Part shown: positions 8,158-16,871 of the stretch, one piece after another | How positions within the stretch are numbered: the first letter of the stretch is position 1 | Layout of the letters: every line of letters starts with the position of its first letter | NCBI RefSeq assembly: GCF_000422905.1 | Contig: NZ_AUGY01000052.1 | Coordinates: 1 to 56,357, forward strand | Direction of reading: 5' to 3' | Origin: Paenibacillus alginolyticus DSM 5050 = NBRC 15375 | GTDB taxonomy: Bacteria > Bacillota > Bacilli > Paenibacillales > NBRC-103111 | DNA: 56,357 bases | Translations under genes and position numbers: made by a program | The notes under the pieces: model-generated | What the model was told of the DNA's origin: nothing | Seen by the model: the letters and a program-made list of their open reading frames with translations, nothing else | Databases searched by the model: none

Positions 8158-9870
8158 CTAGCCTTTACTTCTTCTACCGTATACAAAATATAAGGTAAGG
8201 GCTGACATAATCATCAAAATCACAGAATAGACAAGAGTCAGCGCTTTTGTATCAGCCACCGCATCTGCGTCTGTACTATTTTTGATAACGATGCCCAACG
8301 GCTGGTACAGAGGGTGATACAGAAATACCGTCAGGTCATAATCCGCCAATATCCCGTTGAAATTCAAAGCAAGGACAGCCAGCGTGGAGGGAAGAATGAT
8401 GGGCAGAAGTACCCTTCTGAAGGTATAAAAGGATTTGGCGCCCAAATTTTTGGCTGCATCCTCAAGATTGCTATCAAGACTGAAGAAGGATGCCTTCACC
8501 ATACGAAGGGTAAATGGAATGTGGACGATCACATAGGCAATGAACAGCAACCATACGGATCCGACCAACACGTTATTGCCAATAATAAGCCGAGGCGTGC
8601 CAAAGGTGACAATCAGACCGATTGCAATTAATGTTGAAGGCAGCATCCACGGGATCAGCAGGGAATACTCCAGCATATCGGTCCAGGTGTTCTTATATTT
8701 ATGCAATATCCGGGAAGCCATTAAAGCCAGAGCCACGACGGTAATTGACGCTGCCGCTGCATAGCAGACACTTACCAGATAAGGTTTAAAAGCGGAAAGA
8801 CTTGAAAACACATGGATGTAATTGTTCAATGTCAAATTGCTAAAGGAAATCGATGCTTTTGCAATGCTTTGGGCATCTGTAAAGGAAAAAGCAATAATGA
8901 GAATGACCGGAATGACATAGATCAGAAACAGAAGATAGGCTGCGGCATGGGTAAGCACATTCGCAAGCGGATTAATGATTTTTTGCTTAACCATCTCGGA
9001 TTTAACTTTGGATACCGACATGAAATTTCCTTTTCTTTCAAATCGGATCATGATGGACAGCAAAACCATGGTTGCCAATCCGAGAACGAGCGCGAGCAAC
9101 GCGGCTAAATCTTTGGAATAAGTGCTGTTGGCAAAGGCAAGAATCATAGGCGTAATCGTTTGAAATTCCGTCCCTCCCAGAATCAGAGGCGCCGAAGTTG
9201 CAGCTAATCCTGTAAGAAAGAGGAGAATCGTCAACGCATAAATAGTCGGCTTCAAAACGGGAAGTACGATGCGTCTCAGAATATAAAAGGGCGATGCCCC
9301 CATGTTTTTCGCTGCTTCGATCGTTTGAAAATCCACTTTACGCATAGCATTGCTTAGAAAAAGGACATGGTTGGATGTACAGGCGAAAGTCATGACAAAG
9401 AGAACAGCCCAATAGCCGTGAAACCACGTCGTATCAAAGGAAGGAAATACAAAAGCCAAGACTTTCGTCATAAGTCCCGTTTCACCGTAAATCAATTTGT
9501 AGCCTGATACCAACACAACGCCGCTGTAGATGAGAGTTGTAAAATAACCAAGTCTTAATATTTTTGCGCCTTTGATATCAAAGTACTCGACAACCAGAAC
9601 CAAAAAAATCCCGACAAAGTTTACCGTAAAAATAAGCGAGATCGCTAAAATAAAGCTGTTGTACAAGCTTTTCATGGCACGGGAGGAGGATAACAGTTTT
9701 TGAACGGGTTCAAATGAAAAATTTCCCTTACCGAAAAAGATTTCGTAATACACATTAAGATTCGGATAAATCAGGAAGGCGATGACAAACCATGCTATCA
9801 AAGCATAGAAAATCAATGTTGACAAAGGGACGGACGACCGTGCTTTTTTAGTTTTCTGTACGTTCAACAA
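8158..9870 (-). CDS. ABC transporter permease, two fused permease domains
   Basis: This 570-residue integral membrane protein is a head-to-tail fusion of two BPD-type permease domains. Each carries its EAA loop: EAAKNMGASPFYILRR in the first half and DAAKNLGAKSFYTFRR in the second. FbpB-type iron(III) and PhnU/PhnV-type 2-aminoethylphosphonate systems have this form. It forms the channel for the neighbouring binding protein and ATPase. The start is TTG with AGGGGGT 4 bp upstream; a second TTG follows. It is the last gene of the transporter set and is followed by a strong terminator. Confidence 0.9.
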   Translation of the reverse strand: MLNVQKTKKARSSVPLSTLIFYALIAWFVIAFLIYPNLNVYYEIFFGKGNFSFEPVQKLLSSSRAMKSLYNSFILAISLIFTVNFVGIFLVLVVEYFDIKGAKILRLGYFTTLIYSGVVLVSGYKLIYGETGLMTKVLAFVFPSFDTTWFHGYWAVLFVMTFACTSNHVLFLSNAMRKVDFQTIEAAKNMGASPFYILRRIVLPVLKPTIYALTILLFLTGLAATSAPLILGGTEFQTITPMILAFANSTYSKDLAALLALVLGLATMVLLSIMIRFERKGNFMSVSKVKSEMVKQKIINPLANVLTHAAAYLLFLIYVIPVILIIAFSFTDAQSIAKASISFSNLTLNNYIHVFSSLSAFKPYLVSVCYAAAASITVVALALMASRILHKYKNTWTDMLEYSLLIPWMLPSTLIAIGLIVTFGTPRLIIGNNVLVGSVWLLFIAYVIVHIPFTLRMVKASFFSLDSNLEDAAKNLGAKSFYTFRRVLLPIILPSTLAVLALNFNGILADYDLTVFLYHPLYQPLGIVIKNSTDADAVADTKALTLVYSVILMIMSALTLYFVYGRRSKG

Positions 9871-9879
9871 TGTGACCCC

Positions 9880-10890
9880 CTAGTACTGCAAAATATCGCC
9901 GGCATGCATATAGATGTCAATCTCATCTCCCGTTTGGTATTGGTCATGACCTTTTTCTGTTTCAACGGTCTTCAGTATCCCGCCGCCTGCAATCTCCACC
10001 GAATACTTTGTGTATATGCCATAAAATTCCTGATCCACAATTTTCCCTTTTAGTTGAACGGCATTATTATTGGGAGCTATTGGTGTTAGGCTTATTTTTT
10101 CGTTTCGAATGTAAGATTTCTTGGTGGGGTCAATTAAATCCTTTAAGGGAGTGTTATGAATAATCGCCGGTTGAATCAGATTAATATCGCCTATAAAGTT
10201 ACAAACAAATTCCGTCTTAGATTCATTGTAAATTTCCCGCGGCGTACCGACTTGTTCAACAATCCCCTTGTTAAATACAGCGATTCGATCCGATAAAGTC
10301 AAAGCTTCTTCCTGGTCATGCGTTACATATACCGTAGTGATCCCAAACTTCTTCTGAAGATCCTTTAACTCATTACGCAATTGCACTCTCAGCTTGGCGT
10401 CCAAATTGGACAAAGGCTCATCCAATGCAAGTATGCTTGGCTTAAGCACAAGAGCCCTCGCGATAGCGACACGCTGCTGCTGACCGCCCGATAACTCGGA
10501 CACTTTTTTGACAAGCTGTTCCTCACTTAAATCGACTTTTCTGGCAATCTCTTTAACCTGCTTATCTACTTCGGCTTTAGAGAACTTTTTCACCCGCATG
10601 CCAAAAGCAATGTTTTCGTATACATTTAATGTGGGAAACAGAGCATAGCTTTGAAAGACCATGCTGATTTCACGCTTTTCAATAGGCACTTGGGTGATAT
10701 CCCGATCATTCAACAGGATCTGTCCACTTGCAGGATTTATAAAACCGACCAAGCTCCGAAGAATAGTCGTTTTCCCGCATCCCGAAGGCCCGAGAAACGT
10801 AAAAAATTCTCCTTCTCTGATGTTAAGATTGAGGTTCTTGATAGCATGGAAATCGCCGAAATGAATTTGAACATCTTTAAATGTAATCAT
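9880..10890 (-). CDS. ABC transporter ATP-binding protein (PotA/FbpC type)
   Basis: This 336-residue ATPase has Walker A GPSGCGKTT, Q-loop VFQSYALFP, signature LSGGQQQRVAIA, Walker B ILALDEP and the His switch in VTHDQEEA. A C-terminal TOBE-like regulatory domain of about 110 residues follows, as in FbpC, PotA and PhnT. It energises import through the fused permease encoded 9 bp downstream. A longer frame begins at 10971, but ATG at 10890 has AGAGGTTAAAA directly upstream and the usual family start MITFKDVQ, so it is chosen. Confidence 0.92.
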   Translation of the reverse strand: MITFKDVQIHFGDFHAIKNLNLNIREGEFFTFLGPSGCGKTTILRSLVGFINPASGQILLNDRDITQVPIEKREISMVFQSYALFPTLNVYENIAFGMRVKKFSKAEVDKQVKEIARKVDLSEEQLVKKVSELSGGQQQRVAIARALVLKPSILALDEPLSNLDAKLRVQLRNELKDLQKKFGITTVYVTHDQEEALTLSDRIAVFNKGIVEQVGTPREIYNESKTEFVCNFIGDINLIQPAIIHNTPLKDLIDPTKKSYIRNEKISLTPIAPNNNAVQLKGKIVDQEFYGIYTKYSVEIAGGGILKTVETEKGHDQYQTGDEIDIYMHAGDILQY

Positions 10891-10974
10891 TTTTAACCTC
10901 TGTAAAAAGTATTTTTTAAATATAACAGGCTGCATGCATGGAATATTCCAACATGCAGCCTGAATCATCAAACC

Positions 10975-12087
10975 TTATTTCATAATTTCCAATTGAATTT
11001 TTTCTACCCATTTCCCAAGATTTCCAGCAACAAATACCCAGTCAAAAGCTATTGGCTTGATTGAAGCATAAAGAGCTTGTACATCTTTGTTTGCTTTTGC
11101 AACAGCTTTCGTATTCGCAGGCATGGCATTGAATTGTGCGGCAAATTGTCCTTGCACGTCCGCCGAACCGATCCAGTCGATAAACCTTTTTGCCGTTTCC
11201 ATTTTCTTAGTCCCATTCGCAATGGCCGCTTGTTCTACAATCATTGGTACTCCACTACTTGGACTTACAATTCCCGCTTTAACCCCATATTGTTTCTCTT
11301 TTGCCTGCAGAGTGCCCGAAACGACGGCTCCAATCGGGGATTTTCCGTTAACCATATTTTGGTAGAAGTCTTCACCTTTAACAGCTGGGACACCGTTGTC
11401 ATACAACTTCTTGATTTCATCCCAGCCTTGCTTTGAAATTCCATACTGGCCTTTGTCATCTTTGTATTTAGTCAATATGCTTGCCACAATTAGCTGCGGT
11501 GTAATTTGATCAAGCTGAGTGGGAGTCTCATATTTGCCTTTGAACTGCGGATTGCTATACACATCGGACCAATCCTTCGGTGCTGTATCCACTGTATAAG
11601 ACTTTGGATTATAGCCAATCAGAATGGCTTGCTTGACCAAACCGTGGTAATATCCTTCCGTGTCGTTCAAACCCGCTTCAATTTCCCCCGCCCATGCAGG
11701 GGCATATTTGGCAAGAACTTTTTCTTTCTTTAAATTTTCATATAGCATATTGTTCAATCCGTAAATGACGTCCGCAACCGGATTATTTTTCTCGGCTATC
11801 AAGCGATTCGTTAAATTTGCTCCGCCTGCCCCGACAATTTCGATTTCAAATCCAGCGTCTTTCGCCTTCTGGACTAACCAATCGCCTCTGCCGTCTGAAT
11901 TCGCGTTCGTATATACAATCAACTTTTCATTCTTAACTGGTTCTTTCGATGCAGGTGCAGATGCGACCGGTGTACTAGTCGGTGCGGTAGTCCCCGCAGT
12001 ATTACCGTTTGTATTGCCTCCACCGCAGGCAGTTACCGCTAAACACATGATTGATATTAAAGATACACTTAGCATTTTTCTCATCAT
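10975..12087 (-). CDS. extracellular solute-binding lipoprotein (FbpA/PhnS-like)
   Basis: This 370-residue protein has a lipoprotein signal peptide with lipobox LAVTACGGG (Cys at about 21), then a Thr/Ala/Pro-rich linker and a type 2 periplasmic binding fold. The sequence KLIVYTNANSDGRGDWLVQKA is the typical opening of iron(III)/2-aminoethylphosphonate-group binding proteins. It captures the substrate outside the membrane for the ATPase and fused permease encoded downstream. AAGGAGAG precedes the start. Ligand identity cannot be read from sequence; the upstream PhnP-like hydrolase favours a phosphorus compound, while sequence class alone also allows iron. Confidence 0.88.
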   Translation of the reverse strand: MMRKMLSVSLISIMCLAVTACGGGNTNGNTAGTTAPTSTPVASAPASKEPVKNEKLIVYTNANSDGRGDWLVQKAKDAGFEIEIVGAGGANLTNRLIAEKNNPVADVIYGLNNMLYENLKKEKVLAKYAPAWAGEIEAGLNDTEGYYHGLVKQAILIGYNPKSYTVDTAPKDWSDVYSNPQFKGKYETPTQLDQITPQLIVASILTKYKDDKGQYGISKQGWDEIKKLYDNGVPAVKGEDFYQNMVNGKSPIGAVVSGTLQAKEKQYGVKAGIVSPSSGVPMIVEQAAIANGTKKMETAKRFIDWIGSADVQGQFAAQFNAMPANTKAVAKANKDVQALYASIKPIAFDWVFVAGNLGKWVEKIQLEIMK

Positions 12088-12153
12088 TTTTTTTGACTCT
12101 CCTTTTATATAGTTGATTTTTTATAAAAAGTGGGACTATTAGCATCTGGATTT

Positions 12154-12972
12154 CTAGATATTAAAAATCAATCCATCATAGGCCACCACAACCCCGGCGG
12201 GTTTGAAAATTTCGTCAAATTCATCGTGAAGCAGTTTGGAATTATGGCTAAAGTGCGTGACGATTATGTGCCCTTCCTCTTTCAAGATGTTTTCTTTCCG
12301 AAATTCACGCTGAGCCTCCAGCACCGTCTCAATACACATATGATTGCGATCCCGTGAATTCCCCGTGTATCCGTGCGTGCAGTCGAGTATAGCACAATCC
12401 AGATTTTTCCCCTTTAACCATGCCCAAGTAACTTCTGGAAACCAGCCCGAATCATGTCCGTACAACAGCTTTTTGCCTTCTTTTTCGATCACGTACAACA
12501 AACATGTTTCCATACGGTCATGATCCGCCAGGAGCGGTGTAACAAGTGCATCACCTACCTTTATCGTCTCGAATGGGCGCAGCAGATGAAAAGCAAACCT
12601 TTCTCCTTCAAAGCGGCCGATAGCAACACGCGTATGGTACATCACGGCATCATTCCCATAGATATGCATCGGATGCTGAAGTTCGTGAGCAATTCCCGCT
12701 CTCCGGCATTCCAAATCATAAGCATTAAAATGATCGGAGTGCGTATGGGTGACAAGCAGGTGCTCGATAGCGCCCAAATCAATGTTGTCGCGAAGCGCCT
12801 GCATATAAGAATCTGGCGAATAGTCGAATTTGATGACATCGTCAATGATGGCCGAGGTTCGTGTACGTATGTTTTTCCCTCCAAGCTTCCGTGCTTTGAG
12901 GCAATGCTCACAGCGGCAAAATGCATTCGGAAAGCCCTCTGCAGCTGCGGTTCCTAGAAAATGAATTTTCAT
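12154..12972 (-). CDS. MBL-fold metallo-hydrolase, PhnP-like
   Basis: This 272-residue protein starts MKIHFLGTAAAEGFPNAFC and has CRCEHC, the cysteine knuckle found in PhnP, followed by THTHSDHF, the metal-binding HxHxDH motif. Later metal ligands are probably the His in ADHD and in VTHFSH. PhnP is a phosphodiesterase that opens cyclic ribose phosphates in phosphonate breakdown; related proteins hydrolyse other phosphodiesters. AGAAGGAG places the start at 12972 rather than 12990. It sits between a GntR-LacI regulator and the ABC transporter on the same strand, so the transported compound is probably a phosphate ester or phosphonate that this enzyme processes. Confidence 0.85.
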   Translation of the reverse strand: MKIHFLGTAAAEGFPNAFCRCEHCLKARKLGGKNIRTRTSAIIDDVIKFDYSPDSYMQALRDNIDLGAIEHLLVTHTHSDHFNAYDLECRRAGIAHELQHPMHIYGNDAVMYHTRVAIGRFEGERFAFHLLRPFETIKVGDALVTPLLADHDRMETCLLYVIEKEGKKLLYGHDSGWFPEVTWAWLKGKNLDCAILDCTHGYTGNSRDRNHMCIETVLEAQREFRKENILKEEGHIIVTHFSHNSKLLHDEFDEIFKPAGVVVAYDGLIFNI

Positions 12973-12992
12973 ATAAACTCCTTCTGTCAATC

Positions 12993-14135
12993 CTAAAGAA
13001 CAGATTTCCTCTCTACGATCTTCGTTTGAATTTTGATGGTAATCGTTTTCTCATGTGAATGATTTATGCGTTTCATAAGAAGATTAAATGCCGATTGGGC
13101 AAGCTGCCCGGTATCCTGTCTGACCGTTGTAAGAGGAATCGGCGTTAACGCTGATAAATGGATATCGGAGAACCCAACAATTGAAAGCTTATCTGGGACA
13201 GGGATCCCCATACACAAGGCTGTATATAAGGTTGAAATGGCCACATGATCATCCCCGCACATGAGGGCTGTCATCTGCGGATTTTCCTGAATAAACCGTT
13301 CCTGTTCCGGGTCGCTCTCGTTAATACGACTTGGATTGCATTCCACGCTTTTAAAATGAATATATTGGTTTTTGACGGGAATAGCATGATCGAGCAATGC
13401 CTGGATATAACCTAGATACCTCTCCTCCCTGCTAGTGATATTATCTATCGAGTTCGAGGTGTATCCGATTTCCCGGTGCCCCTTCTCGATCAAATACTGG
13501 GTCATCTGGTAAGAACCCTTATAATGATCGTGATACACGCAATCAATCTGAACCTCACGAAAAATTCGATCGATAATAACAATCGGAAACTGCTGTAATT
13601 TCAATCTCAGCACCTGGTCACTGCATGTCTTGCGCCCTTGGGGAAATAAAATGATACCACCTATTCCCCCTTCAACAAGCCTCTGCAGGCAACGATCCTC
13701 ATCATCTTTATCCTTGCTGATTTTCAGAATAAGGTCGCAATCGTGTTTTCGCACTTCGATCTCTGCTGCTGCGATAATTTTTGAAGTGTAATCAGATAGA
13801 TGGGGCACTATGAGAGCTATCTGCTTACTCTGCTTCTCCTCAACTGGAAGCGCTTTACTTTCTAACGGAAGTACTCCGTTGTAAGGCTCTCCATCCCTTG
13901 GTCCGGAAAGGAAGGTCCCCCTTCTCGGCAAACGGTACACCAGACCTTGCTCGACCAACCGTTCCAGCGCCAGCTTACTCGTCATCCGGCTAACACCGAA
14001 CAACTTCGCAAGTTCTCCTTCCGAAGGGACGGGATCATGCGGTTGAAGCCTGCGGCTCTGGATAATGCCAATGGCTTTATCAGCTATTTGCAGGTAAAGT
14101 AGACTTGGTTTCTTTGACTCGTGTGCATTTTTCAT
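12993..14135 (-). CDS. GntR-LacI chimeric regulator
   Basis: This 380-residue regulator has an N-terminal GntR winged helix (about 12-80, with PSEGELAKLFGVSRMTSKLAL and the wing RLPRRGTF) and a C-terminal LacI/periplasmic-binding effector domain (about 105-375). This domain order is that of AraR-like repressors. It lies 20 bp before the hydrolase gene and probably controls the hydrolase-transporter genes and itself. Three perfect palindromes lie upstream at 14224-14287. A GAGGGA ribosome binding site precedes the ATG. Confidence 0.9.
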   Translation of the reverse strand: MKNAHESKKPSLLYLQIADKAIGIIQSRRLQPHDPVPSEGELAKLFGVSRMTSKLALERLVEQGLVYRLPRRGTFLSGPRDGEPYNGVLPLESKALPVEEKQSKQIALIVPHLSDYTSKIIAAAEIEVRKHDCDLILKISKDKDDEDRCLQRLVEGGIGGIILFPQGRKTCSDQVLRLKLQQFPIVIIDRIFREVQIDCVYHDHYKGSYQMTQYLIEKGHREIGYTSNSIDNITSREERYLGYIQALLDHAIPVKNQYIHFKSVECNPSRINESDPEQERFIQENPQMTALMCGDDHVAISTLYTALCMGIPVPDKLSIVGFSDIHLSALTPIPLTTVRQDTGQLAQSAFNLLMKRINHSHEKTITIKIQTKIVERKSVL

Positions 14136-14223
14136 TTCTAATTATCCCTCGTTTTAATCAAAATCATGGACTGCAGCTTTGGCGGCTAGTTCATCATTCC
14201 TTTGTTTGATTAATGTTGCTTCA

Positions 14224-14287
14224 CATAGTGCTATGAATCACACATAGATCAGTGATCTATACTGAGCTTAATCCATGTCACTGACAT
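14224..14287. promoter_or_regulatory. three operator-like palindromes upstream of the GntR-LacI gene
   Basis: Palindromes are CATAG-TG-CTATG at 14224-14235, ATAGATC-AGT-GATCTAT at 14244-14260 and ATGTCA-C-TGACAT at 14275-14287. All three have perfect arms. They cluster in the 420-bp gap upstream of the regulator and are candidate operators; which one is bound is unknown. The remainder of the gap (14290-14480) is AT-rich with nothing else recognised. Confidence 0.45.
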
Positions 14288-14484
14288 ATACAATGACATA
14301 GGTCGTTAAGCTTTTGTAAAAAGTAGTATCTCGCATCAAAAATTCTGATCAAAAAAGTGCGCTTCCCACATCATAAAACATAAGGAAATTGAGATGGTAC
14401 AGAACGAAATATAAATATATCATATATATCAATTTAATTTGTTTTTTAATAATATAGTATTTTTATATCCACTTTTCGATACAA

Positions 14485-14540
14485 GACAAAAAGCAACTCT
14501 TTATAAGGACCTTTTAGGCCTACAAAGAGTTGCTTTTTGT
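14485..14540 (-). terminator. bidirectional-looking terminator after second GntR-LacI gene
   Basis: Long arms ACAAAAAGCAACTCTTT (14485 on) and AAAGAGTTGCTTTTTGT (to 14540) pair almost perfectly around a 20-nt loop, with T-runs on both strands. It directly follows the stop at 14555 on the minus strand. Confidence 0.85.
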
Positions 14541-14554
14541 CATTTATATTCCTA

Positions 14555-15739
14555 TCACTTTATTAACGGTCCTGTCGATTTACCCACCACTAACTTCGGT
14601 TGCAGGATAATCTTATGATACTTGCCGTCACTTTCACCGTCGCTATCCAACAAATCAATCAATATTTCCGCAGCTTGTCTGCCTATCTCTATCTCGGATT
14701 GAGCAACATGCGTGAAAGCACTTGTTTCGCCTTCCCCCGAGTATGGGTCATCGAAGGTGAGAATAGAAAGTTCATCAGGAACATTAAGCTCTAATCGTTG
14801 TGCGATGGCAGCAATATGAAGACCCAGCTTAGCATTTAGTGTAATATAAGCCGTAGCCAATTTATTACGGACATATCTATACAAAGGATGCTGATCATCG
14901 ACGCCTTTTTTATAATCTATTCTGAATTCGGTTAAAATGAATGCTGGATTGATCAAAGCATTTTTCTGCTTTAAAGCTTCCATATAACCCGCAATCCGCC
15001 CTTCAACTGTAGTTGTAGAAAGCGGAGAATCTGTAACGATGGCGATATCCCGATGACCCAGATCCCAAAGGTGAGAGACCGCCAATTGGGTACCCAGAAA
15101 ATTATCTGAGCTCACCACATGCGTTTCTACGCCAGGTAAATTTCGATCAATCAATACAAATGGATAATTTCGTATCTTCAATGCGAGGATTTCTTCATTA
15201 TATGTTTCCGCATCAATTGGAAAAATAATCAAGCCCTCTGCACCCTTATGGATGAGCTCCCGAATCGCTTCTTTTTCTCTATCCTTGTTATCTTTCGTGA
15301 GTACAATAGCTAAATAATAACCACTCTCATCCAATATCGAATTAATGCCTTGAATCAATCTTAATGCAAAGTAATCCTCTAACGACGGAATCAAGAAGCC
15401 GATCATTCGGCGGCGATTCGTAGCCAGCGGTTGATAGCTTTCCGCAGAAATCACATTAGGTTCAAGCTCGCTCACTTCAGGCTTGTCTTGATAGTGTGAA
15501 ACAGGTTGAGGCATAGACTTGCCATGGACGAAGCTTCCTCTTCCAGGTATTCTGTAAATCCAACCATCCTTGGCTAGCTGAGTGAGGGCATTCGCAACCG
15601 TGATTCGGCTAACGTGAAACTCCTCCATCAATTCTTTTTCTGTTGGAATTTTGTCATCCTTTGCCAGCTGCCCTGTTGTAATCAAGCGCTTAAAATGCTC
15701 CTGAATCACCATATATAATGGTTGTCTTTCATTATTCAT
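14555..15739 (-). CDS. GntR-LacI chimeric regulator (second)
   Basis: This 394-residue protein has an N-terminal GntR winged helix with PTEKELMEEFHVSRITVANAL and IPGRGSF, then a LacI-type sugar-binding domain that begins near RMIGFLIPSLEDYFA. It is AraR-like and paralogous in layout to the regulator encoded next door at 12993-14135. The divergent neighbourhood (AraC regulator, GH78 rhamnosidase) suggests control of plant-sugar genes, but no operator was identified. AGGGGC precedes the ATG and a clear promoter lies upstream. Confidence 0.9.
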   Translation of the reverse strand: MNNERQPLYMVIQEHFKRLITTGQLAKDDKIPTEKELMEEFHVSRITVANALTQLAKDGWIYRIPGRGSFVHGKSMPQPVSHYQDKPEVSELEPNVISAESYQPLATNRRRMIGFLIPSLEDYFALRLIQGINSILDESGYYLAIVLTKDNKDREKEAIRELIHKGAEGLIIFPIDAETYNEEILALKIRNYPFVLIDRNLPGVETHVVSSDNFLGTQLAVSHLWDLGHRDIAIVTDSPLSTTTVEGRIAGYMEALKQKNALINPAFILTEFRIDYKKGVDDQHPLYRYVRNKLATAYITLNAKLGLHIAAIAQRLELNVPDELSILTFDDPYSGEGETSAFTHVAQSEIEIGRQAAEILIDLLDSDGESDGKYHKIILQPKLVVGKSTGPLIK

Positions 15740-15776
15740 TGTTCTATGCCCCTATTTGCTAAATTCTCTTATATCA

Positions 15777-15804
15777 ATTATAGCAAACCAACCTGCATAG
15801 TCAA
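15777..15804 (-). promoter_or_regulatory. sigma-A promoter of the second GntR-LacI gene
   Basis: The minus strand reads TTGACT, 16 bp, TATAAT. TTGCTA and TAGCAA half-sites flank the start region (15757-15786), a possible operator. Confidence 0.7.
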
Positions 15805-15857
15805 TACCCTTCGACTGGCCATGACTTTGGTGTCCTTACCGGCAGCCTGCTGTGGAA

Positions 15858-16730
15858 TTACCCATTCCGATATGAACGGGGCGTATGACCTGTCCTCTTC
15901 TTGAATAGTTTGACAAAGAAACCCTTGTCCTGATAGCCAACCGCTTCTGCGATTTCGGACACAGGTAAACGAGTTGTTCTCAGAAGCTCGCAGCTGCGCT
16001 CAATACGCAGGTTCTGGACGTACTGCGTGAAAGTAAAGCCTATCTCTTTAACGAACAACCGATGGAAATGACGCTCGCTGAGCCCAGCCGCTATGGAGGC
16101 TTGTCCAGCTGTAATCGAGGCAGACAAATTCTCGCGAATGAAGGAAATCGCCGCGCCTAGTTTTCTCTCGGTCTTCATCGGAATCTCGTTCTCCAATTCA
16201 GTGAGATGCCTCTCCAGCTCCGTTGCAAGCACAATAAACAAACCGTGCATACGCGGAACAAAGCCGATCTTCCGCTGACGGAATTCCTGATAGGCTTGAA
16301 CTAACAACGTATGGAAAACACCGGTGGTATCCCGAATTTGCTTCCATTCCGGCTGACCTGGAACAAGGTTTAGCAAGGGTAATACCGCCGTCAAACCGTC
16401 AAGCCCTGGAAATTGCTGCAGTGCCTCGGCCACTCGTCCGGCTATGAATATAAAGTTATAAACGACTAGTGGAAACTCAGGATCGGTTGACCGTGGACGG
16501 AACACGTGCGAAGTGCCCAGCGGCAAAATGAACAGATCTCCTGGACTCACTGAAAGTGTCTCTTCACCGATATAATGAAAGCCTCTCCCCTCTGCAACAT
16601 AGCAAATTTCCGTAAACTCATGCTCGTGCAGCTGCAAGGAATAGGATTCAGAGACTCGGCTCACGTTATATGGCAGTTCTTCGTCAAAGTAGAGCTGTGC
16701 TGGCGTTATCTCAGCCTTTTTTCTTATCAT
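15858..16730 (-). CDS. AraC-family regulator, cupin sensor domain
   Basis: This 290-residue protein has an N-terminal cupin-like sensor (HEHEFTEICYVAEGRG, PGDLFILPLGTSHVF) and a C-terminal AraC double helix-turn-helix (about 190-288, with AGLSERHFHRLFVKEIG and VGYQDKGFFVKLFKKRTG). It is divergent from the GH78 rhamnosidase gene and probably activates it in response to a sugar. AAGGGGG precedes the ATG. The intergenic region shared with the rhamnosidase gene is 141 bp. Confidence 0.9.
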   Translation of the reverse strand: MIRKKAEITPAQLYFDEELPYNVSRVSESYSLQLHEHEFTEICYVAEGRGFHYIGEETLSVSPGDLFILPLGTSHVFRPRSTDPEFPLVVYNFIFIAGRVAEALQQFPGLDGLTAVLPLLNLVPGQPEWKQIRDTTGVFHTLLVQAYQEFRQRKIGFVPRMHGLFIVLATELERHLTELENEIPMKTERKLGAAISFIRENLSASITAGQASIAAGLSERHFHRLFVKEIGFTFTQYVQNLRIERSCELLRTTRLPVSEIAEAVGYQDKGFFVKLFKKRTGHTPRSYRNG

Positions 16731-16871
16731 GGGATGCCCCCTTCAATGGCAGTATACCCACAAATATTGGCAGAATCAACACTTTAATGTCCATTATAGC
16801 AAGGTATAATGAGAGAGAAAACCATTAGGCCCACATGAATCTTGGACACATTTTAGCAGGAGGTAGACGGT

